Shown: positions 7,717 to 17,022 of the stretch, piece after piece
Layout of the letters: each line of letters opens with the position of its first letter
Position numbering within the stretch: position 1 is the first letter of the stretch
Source: Pseudomonadota bacterium
GTDB lineage: Bacteria; Pseudomonadota; Alphaproteobacteria; Rhizobiales; Xanthobacteraceae
Direction: 5' to 3'
NCBI GenBank assembly: GCA_023387735.1
Contig: JAEWHP010000030.1
Location: forward strand, 1-64,000
DNA: 64,000 nucleotides
Notes under the pieces: model-generated
Database searches by the model: none
What the model saw: the letters and a program-made list of their open reading frames with translations, nothing else
Told to the model about the DNA's origin: nothing
Made by a program: the position numbers and the translations under genes

Positions 7717-8080
7717 CTCTGCCGTGGTGCCCCAATATTCGCCTATGCGCGCGCCAACTCGGGGCGGTGCTCACGTGCAGGTTGTTGACGGTCCATCTTG
7801 GTGCGCCGGCATTAGTCCAGTGCAGGCCGGTTGCTGCCCTTGCGGAACGCCCTGCGCAGAGGCGAGGATTCCTTTCGCACTGTCGCTGCGAGCGACGATT
7901 CCGGAATGTCTGCCAGATCTCCAGTTGCTTCAGTCGCACAGGCGATCGCTGTGCGGTGCCGAACGTATGCGCGTTGTCTCCGATCGAGATCGCTTCAATG
8001 GAGATAAGCCGGTCAATTAGGAACATCGGCGCTGCGCGTTGATTACAGCCCCCAGCATTCCTTTCGAACTGGAGGCGTCC
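7717..8080. other. Intergenic region before the alcohol dehydrogenase gene
   Basis: About 360 bases without a convincing gene. Open frames on both strands give low-complexity translations with no recognised domain. The promoter of the dehydrogenase should lie in the right part, but I see no strong consensus hexamers. Confidence 0.4.
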
Positions 8081-9310
8081 ATGAAAGCGCTGGTCTATCA
8101 CGGTCGTGGAGATATCCGCTGTGATACCGTACCCGATCCTGCAATCGAAGACGGGCGGGACGCGATCATCAAGGTATCGGCATGCGCCATTTGCGGGTCC
8201 GATCTCCATCTCATCGGCGGCTTCGTGCCGGAAATGAAAGAAGGCGATGTGCTCGGGCACGAGTGCATGGGCGAGGTTGTCGAGGTCGGACGCGACAATA
8301 AGCGTCTGAAGGTCGGTGACCGTGTCGTCATTCCGTTCTGTCTCGCCTGTGGTGAATGCCGCATGTGCAAGATGGAACTCTATTCATGTTGTGAGCGGTC
8401 GAACCGAAACGGCGACAAGCAGGCGCAAGCCTTGGGATATCCCGTCGCTGGCGCGCTCGGATATTCGCACCTCACAGGCGGCTACAAAGGCGGACAGGCC
8501 GAGTATGTGCGAATCCCCTTCGCTGACTTCGGTGCATTCGTCGTTCCGGATGGTTACACCGACGAGCAGGTCCTGTTTCTCTCCGACATTTTTCCGACTG
8601 GCTATATGGCAGCCGAAAATTGCGACATCAGGAAGGGGCAAACCGTTGCCGTGTGGGGCTGCGGTCCCGTCGGCCTATTCTCGATCATGTCAGCGTTCGT
8701 CCTGGGAGCCGAACGCGTGATCGCGATCGATTCAGTCATGGAACGAATGGACATCGCGCGCAGGCTTGGCGCCGAAGTCATCAATTACAAGGACGGCAGC
8801 GTCCATGATCAAATCCTTCAGCTTACCAAGGGCCAGGGGCCTGATGCGGTGATCGACGCCGTAGGCATGGAGAGCATGGGCAACGAAACCACGATGCAGA
8901 AAGTGGCATCCGCGATTCAGTCGACCATTTCAGCCTCGGACCGTCCTTATGCCCTCAATGAGGCGATACAATCCTGTCGGCCAGGCGGCGTTGTATCCGT
9001 GCCTGGCGTCTACATCGGAGCGACGGTCCCGACGGCCATGGGGGCGTTCATGAACAAGGGCCTCTCGATGAGGACCGGCCAGACGCACGTGCACAAATAT
9101 CTGAAGAAGCTGATGCGCCTTATCGAGGAGGGGAAGGTTGACCCAACCCTTATCATCACTCACCGAACCGCGAATCTGGCTGATGGTCCAGATCTCTACG
9201 AGACCTTCCGCGGAAAAGAAGATGGTTGCGTAAAGATTGTAATGTTTCCCCACGGCGTGATGAAGGAAACAGGTGCGTCTAAGCAGGCGCGGCAGAAGCA
9301 AACGGCCTAG
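8081..9310 (+). CDS. Zinc-dependent alcohol/formaldehyde dehydrogenase-like oxidoreductase
   Basis: A 409-aa medium-chain dehydrogenase. The catalytic zinc ligands are visible in ACAICGSDLHLIGGF and GHECMGEVVEVG (near residues 36 and 67). The structural zinc loop is the four-cysteine segment CGECRMCKMELYSCCERS near 95-110, and the NAD-binding turn is VWGCGPVGLFSI near 190. Family members oxidise alcohols or aldehydes such as formaldehyde using NAD. The ATG at 8081 is preceded by a GGAGG ribosome binding site, so the frame's longer upstream extension is not used. The C-terminus is a basic tail. It converges with the AraC gene, overlapping it by four bases. Confidence 0.88.
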   Translation: MKALVYHGRGDIRCDTVPDPAIEDGRDAIIKVSACAICGSDLHLIGGFVPEMKEGDVLGHECMGEVVEVGRDNKRLKVGDRVVIPFCLACGECRMCKMELYSCCERSNRNGDKQAQALGYPVAGALGYSHLTGGYKGGQAEYVRIPFADFGAFVVPDGYTDEQVLFLSDIFPTGYMAAENCDIRKGQTVAVWGCGPVGLFSIMSAFVLGAERVIAIDSVMERMDIARRLGAEVINYKDGSVHDQILQLTKGQGPDAVIDAVGMESMGNETTMQKVASAIQSTISASDRPYALNEAIQSCRPGGVVSVPGVYIGATVPTAMGAFMNKGLSMRTGQTHVHKYLKKLMRLIEEGKVDPTLIITHRTANLADGPDLYETFRGKEDGCVKIVMFPHGVMKETGASKQARQKQTA

Positions 9311-10344
9311 CCAGCGGCCACCTTTCGGCGTTCACCCGACCTCAGTGAGCGCAACCGCCATACGCGCGATCTCCGCTCCGCATCGCCCCTTACCCCACGG
9401 CTTCCCAGCGTCTCCGACGGATATTCCCCGAACAGCGTCTGGTAATAGTGCGAGAAGCGTCCGAGTTCGATGAAGCCGTGCTGCATCGCCACGTGTGCAA
9501 CGGTGGTGGTCGCAGGGTCGCTGTCCCGCAGCACGGAGTGGATGGCGCAGAGGCGCTTGTAGCGGAGGTAGGTGATCGGTCCGAGGCCGAGCGCGTCGCA
9601 GAAGGCGCGGTGCAGCGTGCGCCGGGTGACGTTAAGCTGCGCGCAGATCTCGGAGATGTGGACGGGCCTGTGGCCCGTCGCGGCGAGATACTCGTCGACC
9701 TTTTTCACCAGTTGTATCGCGGAGGGCGATGGCCCTCTGGCGTCCGCAGGCTGCGCGTGCATGATCGCGCCGGTCACGGCGTCCACGATCGACCGCTTCC
9801 AGAAATCGGCGGCGGCCTCGGACAGCGCCCCCTGGTACTGCGCCAGGTGGGAAATGATCAGGGGCAGGCGGCGCGGCGCCGCGAGGCTCGCCGCATTGAG
9901 CGCCCTGTAGTGATTTTTCTCGAGCCACGCGGCGGGATCGCTCAGCCTCGGTTCGCCCTTGAACACCGACGCGACTTCGGCGAGATCGAGGCGGATCGCG
10001 GCATACGCCGCGGCGCCATGGAAAACGCTGTCATGCTCGGTACAGGGCGGCATCACGAGCACGTCCGCCGGACGCATGTCGAACGACCAGTGGGTGACAC
10101 GGTCCTCCGCGCTCAGCAGCATACCGATGATGAGCTTGTCGTCGGCCGCAACGCGCTGAGCGCGAACGCCGACGGAGAACGAACCGATACTGAGCGAAAA
10201 ATCTCCGATGCCGACATGGCTCAAGGCGCCAGTGAATTTTCCATGGCCAAGCTGCATCACCTCGACATGGGTGCCTTGGATGGCTTCGCGCAGGCCTTCG
10301 AAGCTGTGCAGGCTGCAACTGTTCACCGAGATCGGCCGAAGCAT
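9307..10344 (-). CDS. AraC-family transcriptional regulator
   Basis: A 345-aa protein. The C-terminal 100 residues form the two-helix-turn-helix AraC domain: ISEICAQLNVTRRTLHRAF near residue 240 and VAHVAMQHGFIELGRFSHYYQTLFGEYPSETL near 292-322. The N-terminal 200 residues would be the ligand-sensing part and resemble the cupin-like AraC-type regulators of ethanolamine or amine use, though the ligand cannot be deduced. It is transcribed towards the dehydrogenase gene; neighbouring targets are plausible but unproven. The C-terminal end is rich in arginine. Confidence 0.88.
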   Translation of the reverse strand: MLRPISVNSCSLHSFEGLREAIQGTHVEVMQLGHGKFTGALSHVGIGDFSLSIGSFSVGVRAQRVAADDKLIIGMLLSAEDRVTHWSFDMRPADVLVMPPCTEHDSVFHGAAAYAAIRLDLAEVASVFKGEPRLSDPAAWLEKNHYRALNAASLAAPRRLPLIISHLAQYQGALSEAAADFWKRSIVDAVTGAIMHAQPADARGPSPSAIQLVKKVDEYLAATGHRPVHISEICAQLNVTRRTLHRAFCDALGLGPITYLRYKRLCAIHSVLRDSDPATTTVAHVAMQHGFIELGRFSHYYQTLFGEYPSETLGSRGVRGDAERRSRVWRLRSLRSGERRKVAAG

Positions 10345-10614
10345 GGCTCGGTATCCCCGTTGTCTGGAATTAAACCAGGTCCCGATCTGTCTCCTACCGT
10401 GCAGATTGGCACAAACTGCACATCACAACAACGCCGAGTTGTCCTAGCATCGCTTTCACTTCGACACGTCAGGCGTGAACGCCGACTAGGATCGGCTGCA
10501 CGCAAGGAAGGTTGTGCGCTTCGGAATATGTTCGGTCATCGCCGGGACACGCAGTCAGCGGTATTCCGGTGGGCTTAGCCAAGTAGCTTCCAGTCAAGAG
10601 AAGTGGAATGTCCC

Positions 10615-11052
10615 ATGGTTAAATCTGTATGCGTTGCGTTTGCGGCGGGCCTGTTCGGACTCCTGACGGCTGTGCCCGCTTCAGCTCTTGTCCCGCAGGC
10701 GAATGGTTCGCTGCAGCAGCAGCTTAGGCAGCAGGATCAACTCATCACTGAAATTCGTGCGCGGGGTGGCGCTGCAGTTCGCCGCACCACCGTGGTCGGT
10801 CCACGCGGCAACGTGGCGAGCCGCACCACCGTCGTGCGTGGTGGTGCCGTGGTACGACCGGGATATGCCGGCTGGGCGCGGCCCGGCTGGTACAGGTGGC
10901 CGGCGGGCGGCGCGATCGCCGCCGGTGCGGCGCTCGGCTTCGTGACGGCGGCAGCGGCGGCGACGTATGCCGGGGCAGCACCTGCTCCCGGCATGTGCTG
11001 GTATTACACCGATCCGACACGGACACAGGGGTTCTGGGACACCTGCCCGTAA
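10615..11052 (+). CDS. Small secreted protein with a Cys-Trp-Tyr-Tyr C-terminal motif
   Basis: A 145-aa protein beginning with a clear signal peptide (cleavage after VPASA near residue 24). The mature part has a QQQLRQQDQ coil, Thr-Val-Val-rich short repeats (two TTVV blocks), a Gly/Ala-rich hydrophobic stretch (residues about 96-120), and ends in CWYYTDPTRTQGFWDTCP, a motif I know from small hypothetical exported proteins of Bradyrhizobium. Function is unknown. The ATG at 10615 is preferred over the GTG at 10603 because it gives a proper signal peptide. It is followed after 35 bases by the formylglycine-generating enzyme gene. Confidence 0.7.
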   Translation: MVKSVCVAFAAGLFGLLTAVPASALVPQANGSLQQQLRQQDQLITEIRARGGAAVRRTTVVGPRGNVASRTTVVRGGAVVRPGYAGWARPGWYRWPAGGAIAAGAALGFVTAAAAATYAGAAPAPGMCWYYTDPTRTQGFWDTCP

Positions 11053-11087
11053 CCGACATCGTCTGGAGTTGGTCTGGAGCCTGGGCC

Positions 11088-12080
11088 ATGACGCTCTTGC
11101 GGACGCCCGACATCGCGCGGAACGATCGGCCATCGGAGGACAACTTGACCGGCGACATGGTCAGGATTCCCGGCGGCACGTTTCGGATGGGTTCGAACGA
11201 CCACTATCCGGAAGAGGCACCGGTCCATCGCGTGACGGTCGATGAATTCTGGATCGATCGCACACCGGTGACGAACAAGCAGTTCAAGGCTTTCGTCAAG
11301 GCGACCGGCCACACCACGTTCGCCGAGATACCTCCCGATCCGAAAGATTATCCCGGCGCGCTTCCGCACATGCTCTACGCCGGTTCGCTCGTCTTCTCGC
11401 CGCCGCAACGGATCTCGAATTTGCGCGACTGGAGCCAGTGGTGGACCTTCATGAAGGGCGCCGACTGGCGTCACCCTTACGGCCCGAAGAGCAATATCAA
11501 CGTGCTCGACAACCATCCGGTCGTGCACGTCTCCTACAGCGATGCGCTGGCCTACGCGAAATGGGCCGGCAAGGATCTGCCGACCGAAGCCGAGTGGGAA
11601 TTCGCCGCGCGCGGTGGCCTCGACGGCGAAGAATTCGCGTGGGGCAACGCGCTGATGCCTGACGGCAGGCACATGGCGAACACCTGGCAGGGAAATTTTC
11701 CCGTGCAGAATCTCTGCGAGGACGGTTTTGAGCGCACTGCGCCGGTGACGGCGTTTCCGCCGAACGGCTACGGCGTCCACGACATGATCGGCAACACGTG
11801 GGAGTGGACCTCGGACTGGTGGTCGCAGAAGCACGACGACGATGCGCCAAAGGCGTGCTGCGTTCCGCTCAATCCGCGCGGCGGTCCTGAATCAGACAGC
11901 CTTGATCCATGTCAACCGAGCATCCGCATTCCGCGCAAGGTTCTGAAGGGCGGCTCGCATCTCTGCGCGCCGAACTACTGCCGCCGCTACCGCCCGGCCG
12001 CGCGCCATGCCGAAGCGGTGGATACCTCGACCAGTCACGTCGGTTTCCGATGCGTGAAGAGGACCGCCGCATCGGAGTAA
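11088..12080 (+). CDS. Formylglycine-generating enzyme (SUMF1 family)
   Basis: A 330-aa SUMF1-type protein. Family landmarks are MVRIPGGTFRMGS near residue 24, FWIDRTPVTNKQF near 52, LPTEAEWEFAARGG near 163, and the closing GGSHLCAPNYCRRYRPAAR, which keeps the pair of cysteines that bind copper and carry out catalysis in true formylglycine-generating enzymes. Such enzymes oxidise a cysteine in sulfatases to formylglycine. No sulfatase gene is in the window, so its substrate lies elsewhere. ATG 11088 follows a GGAG site. The HAD-family gene starts 33 bases downstream and is probably in the same operon. Confidence 0.88.
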   Translation: MTLLRTPDIARNDRPSEDNLTGDMVRIPGGTFRMGSNDHYPEEAPVHRVTVDEFWIDRTPVTNKQFKAFVKATGHTTFAEIPPDPKDYPGALPHMLYAGSLVFSPPQRISNLRDWSQWWTFMKGADWRHPYGPKSNINVLDNHPVVHVSYSDALAYAKWAGKDLPTEAEWEFAARGGLDGEEFAWGNALMPDGRHMANTWQGNFPVQNLCEDGFERTAPVTAFPPNGYGVHDMIGNTWEWTSDWWSQKHDDDAPKACCVPLNPRGGPESDSLDPCQPSIRIPRKVLKGGSHLCAPNYCRRYRPAARHAEAVDTSTSHVGFRCVKRTAASE

Positions 12081-12113
12081 CTGTTCAGCCATGCGCTGGC
12101 AGGAGGATTCGCC

Positions 12114-13136
12114 ATGATGGACGAAGCCATGCAACTGAGCCGGCGTATTGCGCTTGCGGCGATCGTTGCCATCTTGGCTTGCGGTCTCGCAAGCCGTACG
12201 TCAGTCGCCCAGTCCGCCCCCCTGCCGTCCTGGAATGATGGCGCGACGAAGAAATCAATCACCGACTTCGTCGCGCGCGTCACCGCCCAGGGAAGTGCGG
12301 ATTTCGTGCCCGCCGAGCAGCGTATCGCCACCTTCGACAATGACGGCACGCTGTGGACCGAGCAGCCCTATTATTTCCAACTCGCCTTCGCGTTCGACCG
12401 CGTCAGGGAAATGGCGCCGCAGCATCCGGAATGGAAGACGAAGCAGCCGTTCAAGGCGCTGCTCGACAGGGACATGAAAGCGCTGGGTGCATCAGGCGAG
12501 AAGGGCCTGCTGCAGATCGTGGCTGCGACCCACGCCGGCATGACAACGGACGTATTTGCGAAGGAGGTGCTCGACTGGATGGCAACCGCAAGGCATCCGC
12601 GCTTCAACCGGCCCTACAACAGCCTCGTCTATCAGCCGATGCTGGAACTGCTCGCCTACTTGCGTGCCAACGGCTTCAAGACTTTTATCGTCTCCGGCGG
12701 CGGCATCGAGTTCATGCGGCCCTGGGTCGAGAAGGCCTACGGCATACCGCCGGAGCAGGTGGTCGGTTCGTCCGGTGTGGTGAAGTTCGAGTTTGCGCCG
12801 AACGGCAAGCCTGAGCTGATGAAGCTTGCCAAGGTCGAATTCATCGACGACGGGCCGGGCAAACCGGTCGGCATCAACCGCTTCATCGGGCGGCGGCCGA
12901 TCTTCGCGTTCGGCAATTCCGACGGCGATCTGCAGATGCTGCAATGGACCACCGCCGGCCCCGGCGTGCGCTTTGCCGGCATCGTGCATCACACCGATGC
13001 AGAGCGCGAATACGCCTACGACCGGCAGTCGAAGGTCGGCAGGCTCGACAAGGCGCTGGACGAGGCGAAGGCAAAGGGCTGGTCGGTCGTCGACATGAAG
13101 CAGGACTGGAAGAAGGTGTTCGCGTTCGAGCCGTAG
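12114..13136 (+). CDS. Exported HAD-superfamily hydrolase
   Basis: A 340-aa protein with a signal peptide (hydrophobic run about residues 12-28, then SVAQ) and a HAD phosphatase domain. The nucleophile motif is FDNDGTLW near residue 79; the second motif is FIVSGGG near 190; the last acidic motif lies in FAFGNSDGDLQML near 264. The enzyme should hydrolyse a phosphate ester in the periplasm; resemblance to phosphoserine phosphatase-like proteins is general and the substrate is unknown. An AGGAGG ribosome binding site precedes the start. Pairing with a formylglycine-generating enzyme hints at sulfate- or phosphate-ester metabolism, but that is inference. Confidence 0.82.
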   Translation: MMDEAMQLSRRIALAAIVAILACGLASRTSVAQSAPLPSWNDGATKKSITDFVARVTAQGSADFVPAEQRIATFDNDGTLWTEQPYYFQLAFAFDRVREMAPQHPEWKTKQPFKALLDRDMKALGASGEKGLLQIVAATHAGMTTDVFAKEVLDWMATARHPRFNRPYNSLVYQPMLELLAYLRANGFKTFIVSGGGIEFMRPWVEKAYGIPPEQVVGSSGVVKFEFAPNGKPELMKLAKVEFIDDGPGKPVGINRFIGRRPIFAFGNSDGDLQMLQWTTAGPGVRFAGIVHHTDAEREYAYDRQSKVGRLDKALDEAKAKGWSVVDMKQDWKKVFAFEP

Positions 13137-13247
13137 GAATATCCAAGGGGGATCATCAACTACGTCAACCCGTTCCAGGCGGTGCCGATCGCCCGTGGCC
13201 GATCGGTGCATTCTGCGCTACCACTCCGCCGGATTGGAGTGATCGCC

Positions 13248-14057
13248 ATGCCTCTCTGGACTTGCGAACAATGCGGCGCGCAGTTCCCCGAAAGCGCCGC
13301 GCCGCCGCCAGCGTGCCCGGTCTGCGAGGACGAGCGGCAATATGTCAACTGGAACGGCCAGCAATGGCTCACCCGCGAGGAGATGCCGAAAGGTCACAAA
13401 CTGGTCTGGCGCGACGATCTCGGCCTTGCCGGCATCGCAGTCGAGCCAGGTTTTGCGATCGGGCAGCGCGCGCTGCTGGTGCCTACGGCCGATGGCTGCG
13501 TAATGTGGGACTGCGTCCCGATGGTGACGAGCCAGGCCATCGACTACGTCCGCTCGCTCGGCGGCCTGAGAGCGATCGCCGTCTCGCATCCGCATTATTA
13601 CGGCGCGGTCGCCGACTGGAGCGAGGCGTTCGGCGGCGTGCCGGTCTACCTCCATGGCGACGATCGCGCGTTCGTCACGCGGCCGCATCCCGCCATCGTG
13701 CCGTGGAGCGGCGACCACCATCGGATCGCCGACGATCTGCTGCTGGTGCGGACTGGCGGGCATTTCGCCGGCGGCACCATCATGCACTGGGGCACGGGCG
13801 CAAGCGGCCGCGGCGCGCTGCTGACCGGCGACGTCGCGATGGTAGCGATGGATCGCCGTTCGCTAAGCTTCATGTACAGCTTTCCGAACTACATCCCGCT
13901 CAATGCAGGCGCGGTGCGCCGGATCGCGCGCGCGGTCGAACCGCTGGCGTTCGACCGCATCTATGGCGCGTGGTGGGGCCGCAATATCGCCGCGAATGCC
14001 AGAGCGGCATTCGACATGTCCGTCCGGCGATATATTGCCGCGATTTCGGATTCCTAG
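13248..14057 (+). CDS. MBL-fold protein with N-terminal zinc ribbon
   Basis: A 269-aa protein. The first 30 residues form a zinc-ribbon or rubredoxin-like knuckle (CEQCG, then CPVCED). The rest is metallo-beta-lactamase-like, but the usual HxHxDH metal motif appears as SHPHYYGAVADW near residue 113, without the Asp-His pair. GGHFAGGTIMHWG and LLTGDVAMV supply further ligands near 170 and 190. It could be a hydrolase with one metal or an altered site. The start at 13248 follows GGAG; the longer upstream frame lacks family similarity. It converges with the reductase gene with a four-base overlap. Confidence 0.75.
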   Translation: MPLWTCEQCGAQFPESAAPPPACPVCEDERQYVNWNGQQWLTREEMPKGHKLVWRDDLGLAGIAVEPGFAIGQRALLVPTADGCVMWDCVPMVTSQAIDYVRSLGGLRAIAVSHPHYYGAVADWSEAFGGVPVYLHGDDRAFVTRPHPAIVPWSGDHHRIADDLLLVRTGGHFAGGTIMHWGTGASGRGALLTGDVAMVAMDRRSLSFMYSFPNYIPLNAGAVRRIARAVEPLAFDRIYGAWWGRNIAANARAAFDMSVRRYIAAISDS

Positions 14058-15139
14058 CGCATCGACCTCGCCAGCGCGGCGAAGCGGCGCTCGACATTTA
14101 CCTGTCGCGCCGGCTGCATCGCGATGGGCTTGTTCTTCGGCTCGGCGAGCCACCCGGTGAGCCGCGACATCAGGCCGGCCTGTTCGGAGCCGCTGTGCTC
14201 CTGCACGAAGGGATCGGTGTAGCAGCGGGCGCCCGCGGCCTTGGCGATCTGTGCCACGGCTTCGGTCATCGCCGGCGCGCCGGCGGTGTAGACCACGTCG
14301 TCCGGCGAGAGCTGCGGCAGATGGTCGGTCGGCCGTCCGCTGCGAACCGCATTCGATATCTTTTGCGGTTCCGATACGATCGGAATCAGCTTCACGTTGG
14401 GAAACAGCGCCAGCCGGCAGAGGGCGGCGTTCATGTACAGCGAACGAATGCTCCGTGCCTGCACCACGAACACCATTTCCCGCTCCGGCTGCTCCATGAT
14501 CGCGGCGACCGCGACCGACCACATCGGCGCAAATCCAGTCCCGCTCGCGACCAGCACGATGCGACCCGGATGGCCGGCCCGGAAGAAGGCGCGGCCGAAC
14601 GGTCCCGTCAGCTTGACGCGGTGCCCGGCCTGAATGTCGCGGCCGAGCGCCGACGACACCAGGCCGTCCTTCACCTTCCGAATGTGAAAGTGCAGCAGGC
14701 GGTCGTGCGGGCGGCCTTCCAGTGGATAGGTCGGGCTGTAGGAGCGCGCCGGAAAGCCCTGATACTGCAGCTTGCAGTACTGGCCGGGAAGGATTTCCAG
14801 TTCTTTCGGCAATTCGACGTCGACGCCGACCACGTCGGGCGCAAGCTGCACGATCTCGGCCACGCGCGCCGGCAGTGTGGTCGGCTCCGGCGCCGCCTCG
14901 ATCGCAATCTCGAGATCGGAGACGATCCTCGCCTGGCAGGCATGGATCATGTCGTCGCCAGGCGTCTGGCCGCCGAACACCTTGCCGTCGACGAGGTGCA
15001 CCTTGCAGGCGCCGCATATGCCGGAGCGGCAGTCATGCGGAAGATCGACGCCGTTCATCAACGCCCAGTCGAGCAGCAGGTCGCCGCAATTGGCGAGAAA
15101 CGGCTCGTCATTGACGGTTACCTTGCAAATCTTCTTCAT
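14054..15139 (-). CDS. 2Fe-2S ferredoxin / FAD / NAD(P)H reductase
   Basis: A 361-aa electron-transfer protein. The N-terminal 90 residues are a plant-type ferredoxin domain with CRSGICGACK and a distant HACQAR cysteine. A flavin-binding RSYSP near residue 134 and an NAD-binding VASGTGFAPM near 200 follow. This layout is that of the reductase components of oxygenases such as BenC or XylZ. No oxygenase is next to it; instead its start overlaps the stop of the cytochrome b fusion gene (ATGATGA), so the two are probably coupled and it may pass electrons from NAD(P)H to that haem protein. The second ATG (15139) has the better spacing to the GAGGTGG site. Confidence 0.85.
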   Translation of the reverse strand: MKKICKVTVNDEPFLANCGDLLLDWALMNGVDLPHDCRSGICGACKVHLVDGKVFGGQTPGDDMIHACQARIVSDLEIAIEAAPEPTTLPARVAEIVQLAPDVVGVDVELPKELEILPGQYCKLQYQGFPARSYSPTYPLEGRPHDRLLHFHIRKVKDGLVSSALGRDIQAGHRVKLTGPFGRAFFRAGHPGRIVLVASGTGFAPMWSVAVAAIMEQPEREMVFVVQARSIRSLYMNAALCRLALFPNVKLIPIVSEPQKISNAVRSGRPTDHLPQLSPDDVVYTAGAPAMTEAVAQIAKAAGARCYTDPFVQEHSGSEQAGLMSRLTGWLAEPKNKPIAMQPARQVNVERRFAALARSMR

Positions 15140-17022
15140 CATTCCACCTCGAGACGAATGGGCCGGACATGTCTTGTGTGTCGGATCTGGCTGTGATCGA
15201 ACGCTGCGAGCCGCATGGAAACGCCGGTTCTGATCGGCACGTCGAATTTGCTCGGGGCATCGAGCCGGCGCTTCACCTCGAGCGCCCAATAGCCGGAGGC
15301 CCAGCGGGCCGCGCACCTGATGTCGGCACGGTCGCCTGAAAATTCCCCGTTGACGATGACGCCGGGGATCACCGTCCCGATCGGGATGCGCGCGTCCGCC
15401 TCGGTGGAGTAGGGAACCGACTCCTGCTCGGTCATGTACCAGCGCGCGCCGTCGCTATCGCCGTGATCGGGATCGAGATCGACCGCGCCCATTGCTGCCG
15501 TCGTCGTCTCGGCGACCTTGGGCAGGCGAAGCGGGGCGATCAGGCGGCTGCGGGTGGCACCGCCGGAGGTGTCGGCCTCGATGGTGAAATTGTCCTTGTA
15601 GTTCGTCGTTCCCGGATCGGCCCCGAGACCACCCCGGTATGGAACGACGTTCGCCGCCTGCATCGGCGTCGGTTCCTGCGGCGGCCCGATATGGGAATCA
15701 TCCATCCAGCCGGTAGCGCCGCCGCTGGTGGCCTTCCATTGCCAGACATCGACATAGCCGCCGCCGGTGAAATGCAGCCCGCGGCCGCTCATGGTCGCCG
15801 GCGCGTTCTCGACCGGCCGCGGCCCGGCGTGAAAGGTTCGGCCACCTGCGAGGGTGGCGTCCGACGTCGTCAACAGCACCGAAAACTTGTCTTCATTGTA
15901 CTGATGCTCGTCGCCGATCCGATAGCCGGAGTGCAGCAGGTGCCATCCGTCGCCTTCCTTGACCAGCGGCAGGTGCTTCAGCGAGCGCGTCGAGTCCTCC
16001 CAGGTGAAGAGGAAATACGCAAAGGTGCCGTCATGCACCGCGCGGACCGTGATCCGGGTTTCGCCCTTGCCGTCGAAATTCCCGCCTTCGCCGGTCAGGA
16101 GCGAAAACGGCTTCACGCCGCGCCAGGCCCGGTCCGACGTGTCGCCGTCCAGGGTCGGCGCCGCGGCGGTGCTGATGCGCACAATCCGCAGCCGGTCCAC
16201 CGCAAACTGATCGGTCGCCACGATGAATCCGGCGCCGGTGATCGCAGCTGCGGTCGCCACGACAAACGCATTGGCCTGCAGCGTCGGATTTCGCGAGCGC
16301 GCTGGGCCGGGCCCCGGGCGCCGCGCCGGATCCGTTTTGGAGGCGTGTTCCCGGCGCGCCTGCGGCTGAAGCGGGTGCGACGGCGCTTCCGGCAGCGCTT
16401 CGTCGATATCTTCGGACTGCGTCCCGCGCGCCGACTGCTCGGCCAGCATCCCGAGCAGTTCGATGGCATCGAGCCGCGGCGGCGGGGCCGGCAGCGGCGC
16501 GGGGCGGAAGATGCGAAGCAGCTGCGCGGCGCCGCCGCTCCTGTATTGAGTTAGAACATGAAGAACGACAAAGGCGAGGATCACCCAGGTCCCGACCCAA
16601 TGCAGCATCGCCACGTCGTAGCCGGAGTAGAAGCCGAAATAGAGCAGACCTCCGCTGACCAGCAGCATCGTCATCGTTACAAAGAAGATCCAGTACATCA
16701 GCGCAATGAGCGCGCCGAGCCTGGTCTGCCCGCCGCGGAACAACCCGCTCAAGCGGACCTTGTCCAGTTTCACGCGGCGCGAGAGCCCGGAACGGACCAG
16801 GTAGACGGCATAACCCACGGCTACCGCCACCAGAACGACGGCCGCCTGCATGTGCAGGGTCCATACGCTCGCCCGCGGCAACACCACATCCAGCACGTTG
16901 ATCCAGGTCCGATCGGGCGTTTCTGTTGCGATCCGCAACCCGCTGACGAGCGCAACGACGAACGCGGCGACGAACAACCAGTGTAGTATGATGGTGCCAT
17001 AATCTGTCTTACGCTGCCTCAC
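15139..17022 (-). CDS. Cytochrome b561-type membrane protein fused to ethylbenzene-dehydrogenase haem domain
   Basis: A 627-aa protein. Residues 1-165 contain four membrane helices with histidines in the expected haem b positions (HWLF near 14, HMQAA near 57, HWVG near 141, HVLTQY near 154), as in cytochrome b561/Ni-Fe hydrogenase b subunits. A Pro/Arg-rich linker runs to about 245, then a fifth hydrophobic helix, then a roughly 340-residue periplasmic-looking domain (DGDTSDRAW, FLFTWEDSTRS, ESVPYSTEADARIPIG) typical of the ethylbenzene dehydrogenase gamma-type haem-binding family. It starts at GTG 17022. It presumably moves electrons across the membrane together with the reductase encoded downstream. 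Confidence 0.78.
   Translation of the reverse strand: MRQRKTDYGTIILHWLFVAAFVVALVSGLRIATETPDRTWINVLDVVLPRASVWTLHMQAAVVLVAVAVGYAVYLVRSGLSRRVKLDKVRLSGLFRGGQTRLGALIALMYWIFFVTMTMLLVSGGLLYFGFYSGYDVAMLHWVGTWVILAFVVLHVLTQYRSGGAAQLLRIFRPAPLPAPPPRLDAIELLGMLAEQSARGTQSEDIDEALPEAPSHPLQPQARREHASKTDPARRPGPGPARSRNPTLQANAFVVATAAAITGAGFIVATDQFAVDRLRIVRISTAAAPTLDGDTSDRAWRGVKPFSLLTGEGGNFDGKGETRITVRAVHDGTFAYFLFTWEDSTRSLKHLPLVKEGDGWHLLHSGYRIGDEHQYNEDKFSVLLTTSDATLAGGRTFHAGPRPVENAPATMSGRGLHFTGGGYVDVWQWKATSGGATGWMDDSHIGPPQEPTPMQAANVVPYRGGLGADPGTTNYKDNFTIEADTSGGATRSRLIAPLRLPKVAETTTAAMGAVDLDPDHGDSDGARWYMTEQESVPYSTEADARIPIGTVIPGVIVNGEFSGDRADIRCAARWASGYWALEVKRRLDAPSKFDVPIRTGVSMRLAAFDHSQIRHTRHVRPIRLEVE

Noticed and set aside
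12944..15196. 750-codon plus-strand frame
   Set aside because: It runs antisense to the reductase and through the HAD and MBL genes, with Arg-rich translation and no domain; it is a GC-rich shadow frame.
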